Of a stretch of 32,367 nucleotides of DNA, positions 28,700-32,367 are shown one piece after another. The position numbers and the translations under genes are program-made. Positions within the stretch are counted from its first letter, which is position 1. Every line of letters begins with the position of its first letter. Origin of the DNA: Flavobacteriaceae bacterium (GTDB lineage Bacteria; Bacteroidota; Bacteroidia; Flavobacteriales; Flavobacteriaceae). Location: positions 1 to 32,367 of the forward strand of contig JALQVG010000051.1 in assembly GCA_023260435.1 (NCBI GenBank), read 5' to 3'. The notes beneath the pieces were generated by a model. It had not been told where the DNA came from. It made no database searches and was given only the letters and a program-made list of their open reading frames with translations.

Positions 28700-30130
28700 C
28701 TAAATGATTTCAGTCACTTTTAAAGAGTTGACCATACCTTTTTCCTTAAGCGGCATCGAAGTCAAAGTAATGGTATAGTCCCCGGGTTGAAGTATTCCTT
28801 GGTCTTTACCAATCTGGTTAAGATCAGCAATAGTTTGGTCTGTGGACTCTCGTTTATCGTAGTAAAACGCCTTTACCCCCCAAAGCAAATTCAGTTGAGA
28901 TAAGATGCGTTTGTTGGAAGTAAACACCAAAATATGGCAAGAAGGCCTGCACGCGGACACTTGGTAAGCGGTAAACCCACTGTTGGTCAACAATTGCAAA
29001 GACTTGGCCTCAATGTCTTTGGCCATGACTACGGCGTGATAACAAACCGATTTGGTGACAAATCGTTTGGTTTTTACCGACGGCGCTTCCGCAGGTACCT
29101 GAATGGAGTCTGCATCCTCAACACTTCTGAGGATTCTACTCATGGTCTCGATGACCTGAACTGGGTATTTACCCACGGAGGTTTCTCCAGAGAGCATCAC
29201 CGCATCCGCGCCATCCATCACTGAGTTGGCTACGTCATTCACCTCAGCTCGGGTAGGCGTTAAGCTGTCGATCATGGTTTCCATCATCTGGGTGGCGATG
29301 ATTACAGGAATACGCGCTTGTTTACACTTGCGCACCAATTGTTTTTGAATCAACGGAACCTCATGAGCGGGAATTTCCACACCAAGGTCACCACGAGCCA
29401 CCATTAATCCATCGCAATAAGCGATGATTTGATCGATATTTTCAATAGCCTCTGGCTTTTCAATTTTAGCTACAATAGGAATCTTATAGTCGGAGTGCTC
29501 CTTAATCAGGTTTTGCAAATCCATGATGTCCTGGCTGTGGCGTACAAAAGATAATGCGATCCAATCCACCTGCTGTTCGATGGCAAATACTGCATCTTCA
29601 ATGTCTTTCTCTGTAAGTGCTGGCAAGGATACATTGGTATTGGGCAGGTTCACTCCTTTTTTAGATTTAAAAGGACCTCCTTGAACCACCTTAGTCAATA
29701 CACTGTCTACCCCATTGGAGCTCACCACTTCAAACATCAGTTTTCCGTCATCGACCAACACTTTCTCTCCTGGCTTTACATCTTGAGGGAACTGAGTGTA
29801 GGTCATGTATGCCTTGGTCTTATTTCCTACAAAAGGGGATCCGGTCATAAAAGTTACCTCATCACCTGGAGCTACTACACTGCCCTCCTCCATCACGCCT
29901 ACGCGTAACTTAGGACCTTGAAGGTCTGCCAAAATCGACACGTGTAAACCGAGTTCTTCGTTTAAAGCGCGAATCATATCTATGCGCGCTTTCACGTCGG
30001 CGTAATCAGCGTGAGAAAAATTGACCCTAAAAACGTCTACCCCCGCTAGCATCATAGATTTGAGTACTTCAGGATTTTCGGTCGCTGGACCTAGGGTAGC
30101 GACGATTTTGGTCTTTTTGGTGAGTGACAT
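28700..30130 (-). CDS. pyk: Pyruvate kinase
   Basis: KTKIVATLGPATENPEVLKSMMLAGVDVFRVNFSHADY; IPIVAKIEKPEAIENIDQII; DGLMVARGDLGVEIP; MDGADAVMLSGETSVGKYPV. Confidence 0.98.
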   Translation of the reverse strand: MSLTKKTKIVATLGPATENPEVLKSMMLAGVDVFRVNFSHADYADVKARIDMIRALNEELGLHVSILADLQGPKLRVGVMEEGSVVAPGDEVTFMTGSPFVGNKTKAYMTYTQFPQDVKPGEKVLVDDGKLMFEVVSSNGVDSVLTKVVQGGPFKSKKGVNLPNTNVSLPALTEKDIEDAVFAIEQQVDWIALSFVRHSQDIMDLQNLIKEHSDYKIPIVAKIEKPEAIENIDQIIAYCDGLMVARGDLGVEIPAHEVPLIQKQLVRKCKQARIPVIIATQMMETMIDSLTPTRAEVNDVANSVMDGADAVMLSGETSVGKYPVQVIETMSRILRSVEDADSIQVPAEAPSVKTKRFVTKSVCYHAVVMAKDIEAKSLQLLTNSGFTAYQVSACRPSCHILVFTSNKRILSQLNLLWGVKAFYYDKRESTDQTIADLNQIGKDQGILQPGDYTITLTSMPLKEKGMVNSLKVTEII

Positions 30131-30131
30131 A

Positions 30132-30596
30132 TTAAAAAATTAAATTGTTTTTTGACTTTAATTGGTCGTAATCAACGGCAAACGCGGTCACGACTGAAGG
30201 GATTTGCAGCAGTGCCTCCAAGAGTTGTTCCTCTAAAGCTTGATCTGCTTCATCCACTTTGATAAAATAATCGACTTCTTTTAATTCTGGAACCAAGCAT
30301 GCCCTTGTGGCCACTGGGGTATATTGAAATAAATCTCCATACTTTTCTTGAGAGAATACTTCGGTTTGATTGGCGATTAATTGCCAATAAGCGTCAGCGC
30401 TTAAATCTTCCCAACCAAAAACAGAAAACCGAGCATCACGGCCAAATTCAACATCTTGTTCTAGTCGCGCTAGACGTGTATTTAGAGATTTGTTGATTTG
30501 GTAGGCCAATGTGTAGTCTTCTAAAGGGGTGTGAATGGCTATGAGCAGACAAGGCTCGTCGTAGTAATCAATCGACAATTTATGTACAGCACTCAT
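30132..30596 (-). CDS. IPExxxVDY-family protein
   Basis: 154 aa; VPELKEVDYFIKVDE matches the family-naming motif; C-terminal LKSKNNLIF; located between rnc and pyk. Confidence 0.85.
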   Translation of the reverse strand: MSAVHKLSIDYYDEPCLLIAIHTPLEDYTLAYQINKSLNTRLARLEQDVEFGRDARFSVFGWEDLSADAYWQLIANQTEVFSQEKYGDLFQYTPVATRACLVPELKEVDYFIKVDEADQALEEQLLEALLQIPSVVTAFAVDYDQLKSKNNLIF

Positions 30597-30612
30597 ATGG
30601 CCAAAATCGATA

Positions 30613-30620
30613 CAAATATA
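30613..30620 (-). promoter_or_regulatory. Candidate -7 element TATATTTG upstream of the IPExxxVDY-pyk pair
   Basis: Minus strand TATATTTG (plus CAAATATA) matches TAnnTTTG, 16 bp upstream of the start codon; TTTG copies occur upstream but at non-ideal spacing. Confidence 0.35.
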
Positions 30621-30669
30621 TAATTATTGCTGAGCAAACCCGGGCAAATCCACATATTCTGCACGACAA

Positions 30670-31446
30670 CTATCTTGATTTTGTTGTGTTTATCACGCTT
30701 GGGTGGGCTTTTCGTTGGATTTTATCTTGAAGTGAAAAATAGGCGCGTTTAGAGGCAATTTCCTCTGCCTTTTTCTTGGATGTTGCCCTTCCTTTTCCGG
30801 TCACCACGCCATCGACAACCAATTTGACACAGAAGTGCTTCTGAGCATCATTGCCGGAATCCACCGATATTTGATAGTCAAATCGTTTTTTTTCCTTTTG
30901 AAACCATTCAATCATCAAACTCTTGTAGCTGGCCACTTTACCTTCTAGTTGATCGAGATCAACATGTGGCTCAATAATTTTCCTGTAGATAAATTGAGAA
31001 CAGGTTCCGTATCCTTGGTCCAGATAAACGGCGCCGACCAACGCTTCAAATAAATTCCCAAAAATATTGTCTCCGAAATGTTGTTCCTGGACTTTGCTGT
31101 CCACAAACTGTATGAGCTTTAACTCCTTACCCAACTCATTGAGGTGTTCCCTAGAAACAATCTTGGACCTCATCTTGGTCAGATACCCTTCATCACCCCC
31201 AGGTACGCTGTCGTAGAGATACTTGGCGATGATGGTTCCCAAAATGGAATCTCCTAAAAATTCAAGACGCTCATAGCTAAATGGGTGGCCATGAGCGTCT
31301 TTTTTTTGGGCAGAACTGTGGGTAAATGCTTTGCGGTAAAGCTCTAATTGTTGGGGGGTAAATCCCAAAATAGGCTTAAGTGCTTGCGCTAACTCTTTAT
31401 CAGCTGCGCTTTGCTTGGTTGCCCTGGGCCAACGCAGTTTCATCAA
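30670..31446 (-). CDS. rnc: Ribonuclease III
   Basis: YERLEFLGDSILGTIIAKYLY (signature), NIFGNLFEALVGAVYLDQGY, C-terminal dsRBD with GKGRATSKKKAEEIASKRA. Confidence 0.97.
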   Translation of the reverse strand: MMKLRWPRATKQSAADKELAQALKPILGFTPQQLELYRKAFTHSSAQKKDAHGHPFSYERLEFLGDSILGTIIAKYLYDSVPGGDEGYLTKMRSKIVSREHLNELGKELKLIQFVDSKVQEQHFGDNIFGNLFEALVGAVYLDQGYGTCSQFIYRKIIEPHVDLDQLEGKVASYKSLMIEWFQKEKKRFDYQISVDSGNDAQKHFCVKLVVDGVVTGKGRATSKKKAEEIASKRAYFSLQDKIQRKAHPSVINTTKSR

Positions 31447-31448
31447 AC

Positions 31449-31997
31449 TTAGTCTTCTAAGGTTTTAAACAACACACAAGCATTATGCCCGCCAAAACCA
31501 AATGTATTACTCATCGCCACACGCACTTCTCTTTTCTGTGCTTTATTTAGCGTTAAGTTGAGTTCAGGGTTGATGTTTTCGTCCTGATTGACGTGGTTGA
31601 TTGTAGGTGGTACTATACCGTATTTCATGGATAAAATGGAAGCAATGGCTTCAATAGCTCCAGCGGCTCCCAACAAATGCCCCGTCATAGACTTAGTTGA
31701 ATTGATGTTGATCTTAGGCGCATGATCCCCAAATACTTTACTGATCGCTTTGAGTTCAGCAACATCACCTAGAGGCGTCGAAGTACCATGAGTGTTGATC
31801 GCGTCTACTTCATGTGGCTGCATGCCCGCATCTTTCAAGCAATTTTCCATAACCCGAACCACACCTAATCCTTCTGGATGAGGAGCGGTAATGTGGTACG
31901 CATCGCTAGACAATCCTCCACCGGCAACTTCCGCATAAATTTTAGCACCGCGAGCTTTGGCGTGTTCGTACTCTTCAAGGATAAGCGCTCCAGCTCC
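31449..31997 (-). CDS. fabF: 3-oxoacyl-ACP synthase II, C-terminal part only (5' part replaced by foreign sequence)
   Basis: GAGALILEEYEHAKARGAKIYAE..., catalytic His motifs NTHGTSTPLGD and KSMTGHLLGAAGAIEA, C-terminal NTFGFGGHNACVLF. Homology ends at GAGA; upstream residues in this frame (VARQRHPA...) are not KAS-like. Confidence 0.95.
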   Translation of the reverse strand, partial: GAGALILEEYEHAKARGAKIYAEVAGGGLSSDAYHITAPHPEGLGVVRVMENCLKDAGMQPHEVDAINTHGTSTPLGDVAELKAISKVFGDHAPKININSTKSMTGHLLGAAGAIEAIASILSMKYGIVPPTINHVNQDENINPELNLTLNKAQKREVRVAMSNTFGFGGHNACVLFKTLED

Positions 31998-32003
31998 TGC
32001 AGG
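31986..32003. other. Chimeric breakpoint with short microhomology
   Basis: fabF reading frame ends and TAXI-like reading frame begins here; the bases cgctccagctcc (31986-31997) fit both genes. GC content rises sharply to the right. Confidence 0.9.
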
Positions 32004-32367
32004 ATGCCGCTGCCGAGCGACGCCACCGCCGCGTCGGCGCGGCCCTCCATGATGGCGCGAACGCCTTCCGGGTAACTGGTGACGTTGACCGGCACCACGT
32101 CGTCCGGCGTCAGGCCCGCGTTGGCGAGCGCAGAGCGCGCGGTCAGCGTCGCGCCGGAGAAGGCCCCGTAGTTGACGACGACCCGCTTGCCGCGCAGGTC
32201 GGCGAGGGTCTTGATGCCCGAGTCCGGGGTCGTGATCATCGACAACCGGATCGGCGAGCCCAGCATGATGGTGGTCATGGCGTAGCCCTTGCCACCGTTG
32301 GCGCCTTCGAAGGGCCACACCGCCCGCGAGGCAAACAAGGCCTCGATCGGGTTGGCGATGCCCATGT
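31986..32367 (-). CDS. TAXI-family TRAP transporter substrate-binding protein fragment (foreign, GC-rich; truncated at both ends)
   Basis: IEALFASRAVWPFEGANGGKGYAMTTIMLGSPIRLSMITTPDSGIKTLADLRGKRVVVNYGAFSGATLTARSALANAGLTPDDVVPVNVTSYPEGVRAIMEGRADAAVASLGSGILQELE, typical of TAXI/periplasmic TRAP SBPs of Proteobacteria. Confidence 0.85.

Noticed and set aside
31449-32318. 289-aa ORF starting MALRRRQRWQGLRHDHHHAG
   Set aside because: N-terminal half is an out-of-frame reading of the foreign GC-rich DNA; only the part up to about 31997 is FabF.
31986-32367. Horizontal transfer or mobile insertion of a TRAP transporter gene
   Set aside because: No transposase, terminal repeats or target duplication visible; an abrupt join inside an essential gene fits an artefact better.

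Overview
The window is about 32 kb. Roughly 32.0 kb of it is one densely packed Bacteroidota (Flavobacteriales-like) chromosomal segment. The last ~370 bp is unrelated GC-rich DNA and is almost certainly an assembly or library chimera. Gene content in order: ileS (partial, minus, runs off the left edge and is absent from the ORF track); TonB-dependent receptor / recO / gdhA (tightly packed, minus); a DinB-family gene; an EamA transporter; a nitronate monooxygenase; a monoheme c-type cytochrome lipoprotein; gpsA; a conserved unknown; cvpA-like; an ALDH7-type aldehyde dehydrogenase; a metallophosphoesterase; a PfkB sugar kinase; an AlbA_2-domain protein; an SDR; an aldo/keto reductase; an eight-gene moxR/DUF58/Bat (aerotolerance-type) operon; pheS; a CYTH protein; pyk; an IPExxxVDY-family protein; rnc; and the 3' part of fabF. 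fabF breaks at about 31986-32000 into a fragment of a TAXI-type TRAP transporter binding protein in another reading frame. No tRNA, rRNA, CRISPR array or intact mobile element was recognised. I found no convincing new multi-gene system. The most useful observations are: (1) the chimeric junction; (2) a perfect 13-bp-stem intrinsic-terminator-like hairpin inside recO, where gdhA and recO leave only 1 bp between them; (3) a back-to-back pair of TATCTTTG elements between a conserved unknown gene and cvpA, with a possibly leaderless transcript; (4) all four convergent gene pairs overlap at their stop codons.
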